From Beverwykella pulmonaria (taxonomy: Eukaryota; Ascomycota; Dothideomycetes; Pleosporales; Melanommataceae): 64,000 bases of DNA. The notes beneath the pieces are model-generated. The model saw only the letters and a list, made by a program, of their open reading frames with translations. It ran no database searches and was not told where the DNA came from. The position numbers were made by a program, and so were the translations under genes. The stretch spans positions 522,355 through 586,354 of the forward strand of contig BCHH01000014.1 in assembly GCA_001599595.1 (NCBI GenBank), written 5' to 3'. Shown here in pieces: positions 44,362 to 56,983 of this stretch. Position 1 is the stretch's first letter. Each line of letters opens with the position of its first letter.

Positions 44362-45661
44362 GGAGGCGGTCGCGTGGAGGTGGGCCGGTGCGAAGATAGC
44401 TCAGGGCGGTCGCGGGAAGCTATTAGACATTATCAAATCTATGGCATCGTATGAACAAAGCACTCATCCAGTACTAGCATGCTCCTCTCAATGATAGGCC
44501 TATGGTGTTGTGGAGTGCGAAGTCGGTGACTGGTGGGGGAGCTCTCGGTGATTCAATTAGGAACGCGTTCCTTCGGCTCCGACCCCACGCACCCACCCTG
44601 CATATAGAGGGCTATGAGTGCATTTCCGTCAGCCTTCAATTCAATGCATCCAACCTCTCAAACAAAGGCCAAATATCCATTTCGACTAATTTCAAGCGGA
44701 ATCCGATGAATTCCCAGAAGATTCCCTCACGACTATTCAACTCCGAGTCAGGACGCCAGACACATGGACGAACACCGTACCCTGGGCGAGTTGTCTCTTA
44801 GATCTAGAGTTGGAACAGAACGGAAGGAAGACTTCAAGCTTCAAGGGTACTGCGTACGTTATTAGAGCTTAGGAAGCAGTCGAGAGGGCGAAAGAGCCAG
44901 GACTTAAGACAACATTCTAGTCAGCTTCTCCGTCTTCCGCGACCACCTCCAAGACGTATTTAGTATTTTCAAGGCAGCAAAGACGGCATGCGATGTCTTG
45001 CTTCTTATTGCTTTCTCTATTGCTGATTGTTTATGAAAGTGTTGTGTACTTTGGCTTCCTACTTTACGTGACACTAGGTTGCCCACATCGTTAAAATATA
45101 GCCACAACAAGACAATATTACAACTTAAGACTAATCTAACCTTATTCTACGCCAAAATATATCTTATTTTTTCTTATATAGAAAGTGTCTTAGGTGTGGT
45201 AGCCGTTTTCGCAGTATTTTAGAAGATGAAAGCCACGCTCAAAATATTTCCCCCCAAAAAAATACTAGCTCCTTCGTACCATCAAACCCCACCTTGTGGC
45301 TTCCCCTTCTTCTTGAAGTCCTTCATTCCCTTATATTTGATTTCATAGCCGCTAAGAAAAAGCTGAAGTAGTTAAGATAAAAATTTTATATCCTGTTGTG
45401 TCTGTCAAAATATTTCACGCTAGCTTCCATAGAAGTTCTTCAGAAGGCGATCGTACCTCCATATACAATGAACATGTGTAACGAGAGAACACTAGTACTG
45501 CACGTGGTGACCTGTGAAAGATTAGCGTCCAACCAGCACAACTTTCTCCCAACCTCCAACCTCCCTCCTCCAGCGCCACATGGTTTCCACCTTCGCTTAA
45601 GATCTAATCGTCATTCTCCACAAGTGTCTCCTGTAGGCTAGCAGTGTGCTGGACTGCACGG
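44362..45661. other. Intergenic, AT-rich, no recognised gene
   Basis: The left part should hold the NPR3 promoter. From about 44830 the sequence becomes AT-rich with runs such as CCCCCCAAAAAAA (45250), and may be old repeat DNA, but I recognise no element. Confidence 0.4.
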
Positions 45662-47727
45662 ATGTTCGCGATGTCAGTTGGCTTACCTATGGTTGTCGAG
45701 AAGCAAGTATTGCTACCCAATCAGCCGCTCACACACACCCCCGACTTACCGCACGACCTGAAATTAATGGTTACTGACTACGTATGAGATAGCCCTTTTA
45801 CATGACCCGCCTGGAGCAGCTTACTGACTTTGAACTTGATGCAGATCGCATTACCCTCAGATCTCAAAGCTCTATGTCTGACTTCGAAAGCTTGGAACGA
45901 TGTCGCTACGCCTCTTCTCTATACGAACATTGTAATCGATATAAAGTATCGTGAACCCTTTGTTACTTTCTTAAAATGCATCAGCTTAGGTGCTGGTTTG
46001 CACCTGAAGGCCGCCAGGACCTTGACGCTAGTAGACTCGCCGGCTCCAACTGAGTCAATACTCGTTCGTGATCGATGTTCCAGCGTCGCTTGCTCAAAAA
46101 TGGAAATGACGCAATGGGACAAGTCCGAAAGAAAGCATAGCGTTGCCCATGATTTTGGAAGCATTCCCTGTAAATATCCTGCACACCTTCCGGTTAGTAC
46201 TACCAACCTGTTGATACAAAGCTCGGCTAGTTTAATTGCTCCCCTCCTGTGAGGCCCTACGATGGTACATGTACGTCATGGTCCAATGAGTTTGATGTAT
46301 ATTTTTAGAATGGCGCATTTTGCCGTACCAGCTACTGACAGTACATATGGTAGTCATGTGTCGAACTCACCACTTGATAAAAGATGCTTCGAAATCTTAC
46401 ACAGAAATCAAAAGCTGAAGCACGTCCATTATTCACTACCCCGAAAGCTCGACGATATTAGCCCATATATATCAACCGGGGCGTGGATACAAACCATCGA
46501 CATCAGATTCCAAGCTTGGAGTAACTTAGCCAATCAATTCTTCCCTGTGTTGATGAACGGTTTACCAAATCTCCAGCATCCCAGTACGAGTAACACCAAG
46601 GTCGATGAATGGAAGCGAGCATTGGCTAAGGAGCGCTCAACAATCCTCCCACGCCATCTCCATGAACTGAACTTGCACCATGTGGAACTTACGCAATCGT
46701 GGCACACCTTCGCAAAAATCTTTGACTTCGCCGGACTAAGTCGATTTGGGCTACGGGAATGCGGGGATATCGATGAACTCATATACGAGCTTGGACATAT
46801 GCTCTGGGACAAGGCATTGAGTTTGAAGCATATGTCCATTATCACGACTAGCGAGTTTCCTGACGATGAAGATATGTGCGCTTCTCTACACCTCATCTTT
46901 AAAGCTTCCAAAGACCTGCGCAGTTTACATCTTTCCTGGCTGAAGCTTAAGCCGCAGATAAGGTCGAATATTGTGGAAAACATGCTGCCTTTACAGTACT
47001 CTCTTCAGTTGTTGTCAATTCATGACTCCCTGATCATGAATACCGACCACCTCTCCCCAGACTTCGCAACCGGTGAAGATCTCTTGGAGCCTGGGGATAT
47101 GGATCTTTTGTGCCAGACGTTTAGGGGCCTGCAACAACTCGGCATTCACATTGCACATGTAATCTGGCCCGCCACCGACGAACAATTGCATGATATATGC
47201 TCGAAACTGGTGTGTTTAGCCTTTTTCATTTCCCACAGAGGTCCTGCGAACAAAAGGCTAACAAAATGACATAGGCACCACTGCAACACCTCCAGGACCT
47301 CCGCCTGCTCCATTTCCGACAAAGCACATTAGTCATCAGAGAGTACGACGAGGACGATGTTGAAAGGAGAGTCCCAGCCGAAGAAGAAATATCATTTGGG
47401 ATCCAACGTCTTGCAACTGTGTTCTACCAATGGCTGGATGCACACGACATCTGTCCTAAGCTCAACGCCTTTGTATGGGGCACATATAACACTCTGTCGG
47501 CCGAAAATTCACAAAGTATCTGCGAAAACAATCTTGGACAAATTGAGCATATTGAGATTACCAGACAGCATTATTTCGTCAAGAGGTATCAAGAGGTCGA
47601 TGGCCAAAAAAAGCCTATTGCTGTCCCCATCACGCGGATACGATTGAGGGACTTGCATCCTGAGTACGATCTTCTGGATTACGATCCTGCTTGCAATTGG
47701 GGTCTTCCAGGACGCTTTTACGACTAG
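45662..47727 (+). CDS. F-box-like / leucine-rich fungal protein, possibly interrupted
   Basis: Probable exons: 45662-45781; 45845 to about 46169; about 46254-47209; 47275-47727. The first junction joins LPHDLKLMVTDY to IALPSDLKALCLTSKAWND, like a fungal F-box start. Later sequence has LRR-like segments: LHELNLHHVEL, DLRSLHLSWLKLK, LSRFGLRECGD. The second and third blocks share one frame but are separated by a TGA at 46250-46252. A GTAAAT...GAG intron (46170-46253) would remove it, but its sites are weak, so the gene may be broken by a nonsense change. If active, it would be a substrate adaptor of an SCF ubiquitin ligase. The partner is unknown. The start could also be the ATG at 45671. Confidence 0.6.
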
Positions 47728-48213
47728 ATATCAGTACAACTGAATCAGGTGTCTGCCCAGTCGAGAGCTCCGAAGCAAAATAACAAAACATACTCGGAAA
47801 TTTAAGTGCTTTAACCACAGTCCGCAAGGTGAGGAGCTAGTATGAATACCTAACATATAATACATATGATGCTTGGCACTTGAAATAAAGTCTGAAAATA
47901 AATTGCAATTGCGCGCCTGGTGTCCGGGAAAAGAGACATAATTACGCGCATACCTTCCTGTCCGATGCGCTTCACCGTCACGTCTGGTCAATTTACCATC
48001 GTGCCTATACAGATACGAGGCCCTAATCACTGATTCGAACCCACGCAAACAAATAAGCTAAATCAAAGATTCGGGTCGAAGAGAGCATTATAGCGCTAAG
48101 GGATATCTACAATTGAAAGGGATGAAGTCACACTACATCCAGCCAGTCCAGCGTCCAATACGGACCCAATGACCACCGCTACCTGAGCTATCGAAGCTTA
48201 GTTCAAAACCCAC
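47728..48213. other. Convergent intergenic region
   Basis: Lies between the 3' ends of the F-box-like gene and MAK21. AT-rich, no coding evidence. Confidence 0.45.
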
Positions 48214-51035
48214 TTACTCACTGTCATCATTCCCAATCAACTTCGCGTAGTCCTCAGCCGACGCAAAAGTCGGGAGATGCTTGAGTTTCCTCTTCTTTCG
48301 CTTCTTCTCCTCCCTTGCCTTGTCCTTCTCTGACTTGGGCTTGGATGACGCTGACGTCTCCTCGGCATCTGCGTCCGAGGGCATGTCGTCTAGGTCAATG
48401 GATATTTCTTCGTCGCTGTTTATGAAGGCATCCTGGTCGTCGAGTCCGTCGAAGCCGTCGTCCATGTCGTCGTCATCATCCGCATCAGCACCAGGCTCAG
48501 CATCTTCTTCGTCGTCGCTGCCGAGGTTAAGCTCGACGCCTTCATCGATTCCAACACCGCTGTCGGCCTCGTCATCATCATCGCTCATGTCATCCATGTC
48601 TATGTCACTGAATCCTTCCGAACCATCGTCATCATCACCTTCGACATCCGGTCGGCTTTTTACAAGCGCCTTCCAGATTTCATCTTCGCCGCTTCCTTCA
48701 CTCTCTTCATCCTGCTCCCTCTTGCTCTTCTTCTTCTTTTCTTTCTTGCTCATCTGTTTCGCTTTCCCTGATTTCTCAAAATATGTGTGGAAGAAGACTT
48801 CATCCACACGCACCTCGTCCACCTTCTGTCGCCAGAATGACTCCGAGTTGACAGGATCGTGGCTCTTGTCACCACCGCGTTGTGTAATGAGGTAGTCAGC
48901 GGCTTTGGAGGTACCAGACATGGGCTGCATGATAGATTGGCCATGAGTAGCCTTGGTTTTGGACTTCGCATTGCGGAAGGAGAACTTATCGAGGAAGTTC
49001 ATAAGGGTGTAGATCGTGGGATCTGGTTTCTCCTTGATAGGTTCCGAGTTGATTAGTTTAGATGCGAGAACGTGGACCGAGGGATGGTAATGGGCTTGGA
49101 GCGGGAGAAGCTCCCAGAGACAAGACAGGTCAGCATGTGCATGACCAGGGTCGCGTTTCCGAGGATCATAATGCGGACCATTTTTAGAAGATTCGGGCTC
49201 CTTGGCAGTATCGGTCGGCTCCTCTGGTGCGTCTTCATAATGCTCTTCTCCACTGTCTGATGCGTTGTCCTCCGGCGTCGACAACATGGACTTGATACTA
49301 GGGAAAGTGATTATCAATTCGTTGACGAGATATAGAACGCCACAGATAAAAGGGGGTTCGTGCAAGTGAATGATCTGGAGTAAACGCTTCACGAAGGCCT
49401 TGACTCGCTTTATGCTAGTGTCCGCTTTGAGGGCCCGGTAGAGGAGATTGAGATACATTATGTGCTTCGAGGTGACGATCAGCCGGGGATCTAAAAGAGA
49501 TTCATAAAGTGTGCGATAGAATCGGTCGGTAGAGTAATGCTTAGTGGCAGATATTTGTTGGATGAGCATCATGGCCTGGATGCTGGTGTTGAAGTTTGAG
49601 GAGTGCGTAACCTCAAAGAGGGTGTTCATCTGCTCTTCGAACCTGTAATTAGGTTAGTATACCTCTCCAAAACTAAAGCTGGTGAGCTTACTTTGCGTCG
49701 TCAGTATTTGCGAATGGGAATGCTCGATTGACACCGGTAAGGACACTAGCAATAAGCTTCTCCCTCATCTCGTCTTCGTTTTTGTAGGCTTCCGAAGCCT
49801 CTTTTTCGGCTTTCTTCTTGGCCATCTTGCCCGGTTTGCCTCCTCCACCTTGAACGAGACCCTTTTTGTTGATTTTCTTCTCTTCTACATCCGTACTCTT
49901 TTCCCTTTTCAGCAATGCAATAAATAAACTGAAATATATTTCAAGAAGCTTGTTCGCAACTTCTTGCTCTCGAGCACTCAAGACGGTCTGATTAAGCGTG
50001 ATGACAGCATAATACTTGGCATGGGGACTCTGGTTGGGCCGGAACAGTAGATCCGCTTCGATAGAGTTCGTGATGACGCTCTTCATAAGTGGATGAGTGA
50101 CCTGCAGTTGGAGCAGAAGATACGATGCCTTGGATGCGACTTTTTTCTCTTTATCTCCAAGCTTGTTGATGAGCAGGCGCAGCAAATTCTCCTCCTGTTC
50201 CGGCTTCTCCTTCAACAATTCCCACACAAATGTTACTGCCCGGTTGCGCGAGTATTCGACTTCATCGTTAGACCAGCCCTCGATAATCTTGAGCATCTCG
50301 AAGTATTGCTTCTTCAACCAGTCTTCGTATGCCCATGCGATCAAGTGGACTTTCTGCAAGTCGCCGGGGAGTTTGTCGCCTATTTTCCATTGGATGTGTT
50401 TGCCTTGCAGCGCGCAAACAAGTCCAGGCTGTCTCGCGAACACCTTCAACTTGCGATCCGGCGGCAGCAGCACGCCCTGGCCCATGAGATCCTTCAAGGC
50501 AGCCAAAGCCATCAAGGCGGCGTTCCTGCTCTTCTTCCTGGAAAGACCAAGAAGTTGCTCAAATGCCTTCATCGTGTGCAGCGGGGATTCCTGGACGAGC
50601 AAGGTCAGGGCTGACACCTTATCCTCCATTGTTCCAGAGGACATGATGGTCGACATGAACTTGTGCGACGAGTCCCTGGACATGTGCGAGCCGGCATACT
50701 CGGTCGCCTCAGCTTCCAGAAGCTGGTCGGCATATTTGTGGAGCTCGTCAATGACATGGCGGGGTGGGATGGATGGGTTTTCGGTCATTGGGAGCTCGGG
50801 GAGCTTCACCGTATGCCATTCCGGCTGAGGGGTAAACAGCTGGGAAGAGGAAGAGTCAGCAACCACATCAAAAATTACATCGTAGTGCGCATCGTACCAG
50901 CACGGCTTTTTTGCGCCTCTCCTCGCCATTCTTGCGCTTGTCCTTCTTGTCCTTGTGGACGGTCACCCGGTCCTTGTCTGGCGGCGGCTTCGTGAAGCCA
51001 TCTTTGGTCTCGGCATGGGTCCGCTTCTTCCCCAT
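48214..51035 (-). CDS. MAK21: Ribosome biogenesis protein MAK21/NOC1 (CBF/Mak21 domain)
   Basis: Exons 50898-51035, 49692-50839 and 48214-49642; introns of 58 and 49 nt; 904 residues. The N-terminus is lysine-rich (MGKKRTHAETKDGFTKPPPD). A helical-repeat region follows: MEDKVSALTLLVQESPLHTM, LMALAALKDLMGQGVLLPPD, YEDWLKKQYFEMLKIIEGWS, RNRAVTFVWELLKEKPEQEE. The CBF/Mak21 domain covers roughly residues 430-660, with YRTLYESLLDPRLIVTSKHI, MYLNLLYRALKADTSIKRVK, SCLWELLPLQAHYHPSVHVL and SFWRQKVDEVRVDEVFFHTY. The C-terminal third is a long Asp/Glu tract ending in a basic tail (KKRKKRKLKHLPTFASAEDY). In yeast, Noc1 with Noc2 escorts early pre-60S particles in the nucleolus. It diverges from TRP4 across 446 bp. 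Confidence 0.94.
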
Positions 51036-51481
51036 TTGATATCGGATGCGCGTATGGTCTCGTTGCAAGGCCCGTCAGAGAGGATTCTCCGACTAGTCAT
51101 GACCTTGGTCTAGGAGGCCGTGACTGGACCGCGATGAAAAACACGCATCGGCTCGGCGGCCGGAGAAACCACACCCGGCGGGTGGGCCCGTGCATTTGCA
51201 CTAGGCTTATCTAGCGTTAGGCTCTTGACAGCGGGGTGATGGACCGAAAGAGACTCGGAGCTCAAAACAGCTGGGGGTGAGTCAACAACATTCTTTTTCT
51301 ATACGTGCAGTTTGCATTAATCCACATCCTTATCAGTTTCTTTCTCCTGTCACAATTAGCCTCATATAGCTTCAGATTGCCAAAAATCTTAGACCACCCA
51401 CCAACCATTAACCTCTCATCCCGGTAGCATAACCCCACTACATGCTCAAAATTTATAAACACGTAGATCGATCACCATACA
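51036..51481. promoter_or_regulatory. Divergent promoter shared by MAK21 (-) and TRP4 (+)
   Basis: The 446 bp between the two start codons must hold both promoters. The half near MAK21 is GC-rich; the half near TRP4 is pyrimidine-rich (51286-51352). Contains the TGAGTCA site listed separately. Confidence 0.7.
51278..51284 (+). promoter_or_regulatory. Gcn4/CpcA-type site TGAGTCA
   Basis: Exact match to the TGA(C/G)TCA site bound by the fungal cross-pathway control bZIP factor (Gcn4, CPC1, CpcA). It lies 198 bp upstream of the TRP4 start codon, the usual distance for amino-acid biosynthetic genes. It is 243 bp from the MAK21 start. A 7-mer can occur by chance, but the context supports function. 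Confidence 0.6.
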
Positions 51482-52786
51482 ATGTCGGCACCACAGAGTA
51501 TCGAAGAGTCTAAAATCTCCATCACACCTCTTCTCAAGCGGCTATGGCACGAATCCGCATCTACGAAGCCCGATGCTGTCGAAATCGCCGCCGCAATCTC
51601 CCACATCTTCACCAACAGTCTTTCAGAGGTGCAGACGGGAGCACTCTTGACATGTCTGCATTTCACTGAGCGCGACCGCCAGGCAGATGTTCTCTCAAAG
51701 TGCGCCGAGGCCATGCGGAATTTCGCTACGAAAATAAATACGGAGGAAATTGGAAAGGTAATTGCAGAAAAGGGTTTGAAGGAGGGTAGTTATAGTGGGG
51801 GACTGGTGAGCTTCCCTGGTTTAATAGCATTGTGCCACATATAATCTCCTCGCTGTGCTTGGACTAACTTCTGTTCCCAGTGCGACATTGTCGGCACGGG
51901 CGGCGACTCTCACAACACCTTCAACATCTCCACCACCTCTAGCATTATAGCCTCCTCCCTCCTTATGATTGGCAAACATGGAAACCGCGCCTCGACCTCA
52001 CGCTCCGGCTCCGCAGACCTCCTTTCATGCGTGCCTCCAAAAGCACCACAAATTTCAGCTGTGACTCCCTCCACGCTGAAGGAAATCTACACTTCAACAA
52101 ACTACGCCTTCCTCTTCGCTCCCATTTTCCATCCAGGTGCGCGCCATGCAGCCAGCATCCGGAAACAGCTCGGCTGGCGCACCATCTTCAACCTCCTTGG
52201 ACCACTGGCCAACCCGCTCCATAGCCTGATAGAAGCGCGAGTGATTGGTGTTGCCCGGCGAGAAATCGGTCCCGACTTCGCCGAGTCTTTGCGTCAGTCG
52301 GGAGTCAAAAAAGCCATGATCATCTGCGGCGACGAAGAGCTAGATGAGTTGAGCTGCGCAGGACCCACGCACTGCTGGCGACTCATGGAGAACGCGAAAA
52401 CGGGTGAGGTGGAAATCAACTATTTCACCGTCTCCCCCTCAGACTTTGGACTACCGTCACATCCCCTGACTAGTGTATCACCAGGGCAGTCACCGGAAAA
52501 AAACGCAGAGATTTTAATGCGGATACTGACGGGCGAGGTTGCGCCCGATGATCCAATTCTGCACTTCGTGTATATCAACACTGCAGCATTATTCGTCGTG
52601 AGCGGGATCTGCGACGCAGATACGAGCGACATGGGACCCGGAGATGATGGGAATGTGATCAAAGAGGCCGGACCTGGGGGTGGGCGATGGAAAGAAGGTA
52701 TCCGTCGGGCGAAGTGGGCAGTGAGCAGTGGGGAGGCATATAGGCAGTGGGAGAAGTTCGTTGAGGTCACGAATAGGGTTGCTTAG
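51482..52786 (+). CDS. TRP4: Anthranilate phosphoribosyltransferase
   Basis: Exons 51482-51805 and 51881-52786, intron of 75 nt, 409 residues. The enzyme joins anthranilate to PRPP in the second committed step of tryptophan synthesis, in the cytosol. The helical N-terminal domain (ISITPLLKRLWHES; LSEVQTGALLTCLHFT) is followed by the PRPP-binding CDIVGTGGD (109-117) and NTFNIST blocks. KHGNRA starts at residue 140, followed by SGSADLL. FAPIFHPGARHAASIRKQLG, RTIFNLLGPLANP and GDEELDELSC are also family marks. The GTGGD and HGN motifs are intact, so it should be active. The 5' exon carries a small insertion-free N-terminus, typical of fungal forms. The upstream TGAGTCA points to cross-pathway amino-acid control. 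Confidence 0.95.
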
Positions 52787-54152
52787 ATATGTAAGTTGAG
52801 GATTCAAAGTCCATGGTCGAAGATAAACAGCCATGGGATTAAAAGCACGATACCCCGAATCGCCGTTTATAAAGCACTTATATGCTCTCTTGAAATGCTC
52901 ATATTCACTTAGTAGAGGGTCGGAATGAGCACTTCCAGCACCGTACCCATCCAAATTCCATATCAAACCATGGGGACGAAGTATTCACCTTCCCATATGC
53001 TGCTCCCATGTATCTACCAGAAGATATATAATATTTTCTGTAATGTTCCCTCGTAGAGGACAATCCACACAACATGTTGAACATTAACTCGTTTCCCGAC
53101 TCCTGTTCGACTTGCACGAACAACCTTCCAGCCATTTTCTGCCTTTTAAATTCTGCGTCTACCTTTGGTTTTCATTCCCTACATATTAATACCTAGAGAA
53201 TTCTATACCGACCCCCGCTCTTCCCTTCTCTGCACACAAGTCGTATACATCTAAGAAATCCATGACCTAATTGCATTCGTCGTGAAAACAAGGCGGACGA
53301 TGAGGCAGTGTGTACGTATGGTATTCATGACGTCCACATTTATATCCATCCGCTCATCATTACTATAATATGCTTCGTCCATCCTAACACTATTCGTACA
53401 GACAATGCATATAGAAGATCAAGGTCATTCTACTGCTCTCCTTTCACATCAAGACTAAATCACCAATAACTCTCTTTGTCAAAGTTCTGAATTGCATCTA
53501 AATCTAGTGTATGGTTCTTCAAAAAAAGGACAGCTAATATGTGGCACTTGCATCAACTGCATAACTTTCAGACCTGCACGAAGCAGCACACGTGGATATG
53601 CAGTAAGAACAACATTCTGTTCCTCCTCGATTTATTGAATAGAAATAGTATATGTTGTAAAGTTCATTCTCCCATTCACTTTTTTACTTCTCTGCGTTCC
53701 CTCTTTGCTGGACCGTAGTATGTAGTTCAAAACAGCATGGAGACCAACACCAAATATCTTGAATCTGGAACCAATTAATGGGCAGAATGAATATTAATCA
53801 AAGAACAGAAAACATGCGCTCTTAAAGATGAATAAAAAGGCCCTACGCAACTATTAAGCGCATACGCTAAACGTTTAACATTAAAACTAGACAAACGTGC
53901 TACAAACTACACGACGTATAGACCACTTTGTTTGCTAGCTAGAACCACTACATGTATAGACCGCTAATATTTCCATACCTTGAAATTAATGTCACGTTAC
54001 ATCACAGTCTTCGCGACCCCTGGAATCCAGTGCGATGGCTGGTAGGTATGGCTAACCTTAACTCATCATTTTTTCTTCACTATTCAGCAATATGCAGCAA
54101 AAGCGTTTAACTCCATAATTCGTACATGCCTTCCTTATGCCTAGCTCTCACC
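52787..54152. other. Convergent intergenic region, AT-rich, no recognised gene
   Basis: About 1.37 kb between the TRP4 and CWF19 stops. AT-rich, with no domain in any frame; probably 3' UTRs and spacer. Confidence 0.45.
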
Positions 54153-56494
54153 CTACCCCTCACTCAAAACCCTTGTCCAATCAAACTTTCTCCACCCCTT
54201 CCTCCACCCCTCGACCCTACGGTCTCCCTTCGTCCACCGTCCCTGCCGCCTCACAACCTCCATATCCCTATCCAACATACCGCCCAACACCTCTCTCGCG
54301 AAAAGATCTCCCCTTGGCCACCTCCGCTCATCTTCCACCACGTGCCCCATGCCCCCATCCAGCTCAAACCACACATGAAAATACGGCATCTCTTTTGCCA
54401 AATTCCTGCGAAACGCTGATTTGCCTTGCCCTCCGGATTTCGACGCTTTCAACGTGTCGATGATTTTCTTGTGCTGCGCCCATTCGTCTGCCGCCTCGAG
54501 AATAGCTTCGCGAAAGAATGCTGGGGCTGTTTCGCCGAGCTCGAAGGGGATGGGGACTGCGCTCATAGCAGCATGCCTCTTCTTTCCCGGTGTAGCAGCG
54601 TTCTCGTAGAAGACGACGTCTCGTCCTTGGTCGTGGTACATGCGTATGAGACATTTCATGAAGTTGCGGATCTCTTCCCATTCATCATCGTCGCATTCAA
54701 GGAGGTTAGTGCGGTGGGATATGGGCACGATGACGGCGCCGCCGTCGCTGATTTCGGGCTCCGTGGGGAGAGTCAGGAAGACGCGCGTGCCGAGGGAGAT
54801 GATGGGCGCGACGGGGGGTTGTGGCGGGGATTTGTCTTCATGGTGGCAGAGAGGGCAGGCGTCGAGGATGCGATTTGTGCGCTGGAAGTCTGTGATTGCG
54901 GCGTTGCGGAGGTTGATGGTGGACTTGGGCGCACGGGCGGCGAGTTTGGACGCGTTCTCATCGATGTAATCGAGGTCGTTCTGCAGGGGGATATCAATAA
55001 AGCGTGCTTTGGGGTGGTAAGAGGTGTGGAAGGGAAACTCACATCAAACTTGGCATCCTTTGCAATCCTTTCCGCCAGAAGCATCCCCTCGCCCCCCGCT
55101 TGACCTCGCGTTCGCCGCTCTTGCCTGACCATATCGTCAATACTCATATCATCGTTCTCGACCACCAGCCCACGCTCTCTTCCTCTCTTGTTGTCGACCG
55201 TTTTGACTTCGCCCTGCCGACCGCCGGCCAACATGCGATTGTCCATGGCACCAAGAACCACGACATCCCGCTCTGGACGGCCGGCATTGCCCGCAGCGGC
55301 GGCATTGTACTCGTTCTCAAGCTGAGCTGCATTCGCAGCTCCCTTCATCTTGGCCTTCATCATCTGTGCCTTCAGCTTGTTAAGCTCGGACTGGCTCAGC
55401 TTGACCGATGGTTCATCAGAGATAACTCCGCCTTGAGGTAGATCATGTTCCTCGTGATGTGTCGGTGGTGGCCTACGGAGACCTGCTTCCCGTTTCCGCT
55501 CTTCAAACAGCTCGCCAGACGGCTTCTCCTTGCCCACGTAGTCCTTACCATACATCCTCCTTCGATCGACCTCGATCTCTTCTTCCCTCGCCTCATCAAA
55601 GTCGCGTAAATCTCCGTATTTCTCCAGAGCGACCTCCTCGACAGTGCGGCCACTTTCTTCCGCTGCCCGGTATATCCCCTTGAGTTTCGTCATGCGCCAC
55701 TGTGACCCCGCGTCACCAAAGGTGTAGGGGACATCCCGTTGCGTGGGTTCATCCTTGGCCACCATCTCCTTCTCATCCCCATCGACGTCATTTCTCACAT
55801 CATTGAGATGATGATTCAACTCCGCCTGGTGAACCTTCAATTCGTGTTTCCTCTCAGCCGACGCCATCACATACGTCGACTTGTCCTCCCTTTTCTTCCG
55901 CTGCACGTAATCAACGTCCATAGACGACGGGGCCTGCATCCACGAATCGCGCTCCACATTCGCATCTGATGCATCCTTTAACTGCTGATCCAGCACCTCG
56001 TCGCCCGGAGGCACGAAGTCCTTCTCGTCCAGCATATCTGGTTCGTTAGATGAGGGTACGCTGTCGTCGTCGTCGTCGCGCCGAGATTTCCTGCGCCGGC
56101 TTATGCGCTCCTGGCCATCGTCGTCGCTGGATGCCGCCTCCTTGTGTTTCCGCCGCGGGCGCTCATCGCGGTTTCCTTCTCGCGCCCTCTCTTTCTCGCG
56201 GCGCTTACGGCGTGAGCGCTCTTCGGAAGTTTCGCGCTCATGGCGTGATCGCTTGTGGCCGTGCCGGTCGCCTGGATCGTCGTCGTCGCGCTTCGAGTGG
56301 TGGTGGTGTCTGTGGTCCTTGGCCTGATTCACATAGTCAGACCCATGTGCTCTTGAATGTACAACCTCATGAGCCGAATTGCATACCTTGGACCGCCGAT
56401 GATGCCTGTCGCGACTCCGGCTCCGCTCACGCTTCTTCCTCGACTCCTTCGCTTTGCTCTCCGCGAGCTCTTTCTCGAAGTCCTCAAGTCCCAT
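54153..56494 (-). CDS. CWF19: CWF19-like pre-mRNA splicing factor (CwfJ domains)
   Basis: Exons 56387-56494, 55043-56323 and 54153-54980; introns of 63 and 62 nt; 738 residues. The N-terminal third is Arg/Ser/Lys/Asp-rich (ESRKKRERSRSRDRHHRRSK), as in splicing proteins. The middle includes PYTFGDAGSQWRMTKLKGIY, typical of Cwf19. The C-terminal CwfJ_C_1 domain has RILDACPLCHHE and LGTRVFLTLPTEPEISDGGA, a HIT-like fold, followed by VIVPISHRTNLLECDDDEWE. CwfJ_C_2 follows (YFHVWFELDGGMGHVVEDER). Cwf19 acts with the spliceosome, in intron-lariat handling and release. The first intron (56324-56386) is 63 nt, contains no stop and keeps the frame, so unspliced transcripts would encode 21 extra residues. 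It diverges from GPN1. Confidence 0.92.
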
Positions 56495-56983
56495 TGCCAG
56501 CCAATCTCACTTTGATTCAGTTGTTGGTTAGGTGAGAGCTGGGAATGGATAGAAAGCAAACAAAAAGTTCTGGGTCGAAGAACGGAGGGTTCGCGAAAGC
56601 GACAAGTGCAGCCGAGCGAGCGGTCGGAGCTTTGACATGACTGCCGAGCGCCGATGCAATGGCCCCGCCAAAGAATTTCAGAACACGCCCCGCGTACCCG
56701 CCTCTTTCACCGCACGCTGTCCTCGTACCAAGTCCTACATTCTCACCGTAGCTTCGAAGGGCATATACTCTGGCAAAAGCCTCTTACCAGCCTCGTTCCC
56801 TACTGCCTCCCGCCATCCCGCGCGGCCTCGGCTGCAGCCAAGGATCGAATCACCATTATAAGGAGCGCGGTCTCAATATAACTACGAATAGAGAACCCAC
56901 CCTCCACGACTACGACTTCCGTTTCTGCCTTGATCTCAACGCCAACTACTCCGCCTAATCGACCTCCAACTTCGTCGCCCAAA
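56495..56983. promoter_or_regulatory. Divergent promoter shared by CWF19 (-) and GPN1 (+)
   Basis: 489 bp separate the two start codons. No TATA box or distinctive site seen; the GPN1 side is C-rich. Confidence 0.6.

Noticed and set aside
48030..48045. GATTCGAACCCACGC resembling a tRNA T-arm (B box) in reverse
   Set aside because: The flanking bases do not form a T-stem or an acceptor stem, and no A box lies at the right distance.
56930..56983. Longer N-terminus for GPN1
   Set aside because: The extended frame starts with TTG, not ATG. The ATG at 56984 gives a normal GPN1 N-terminus.
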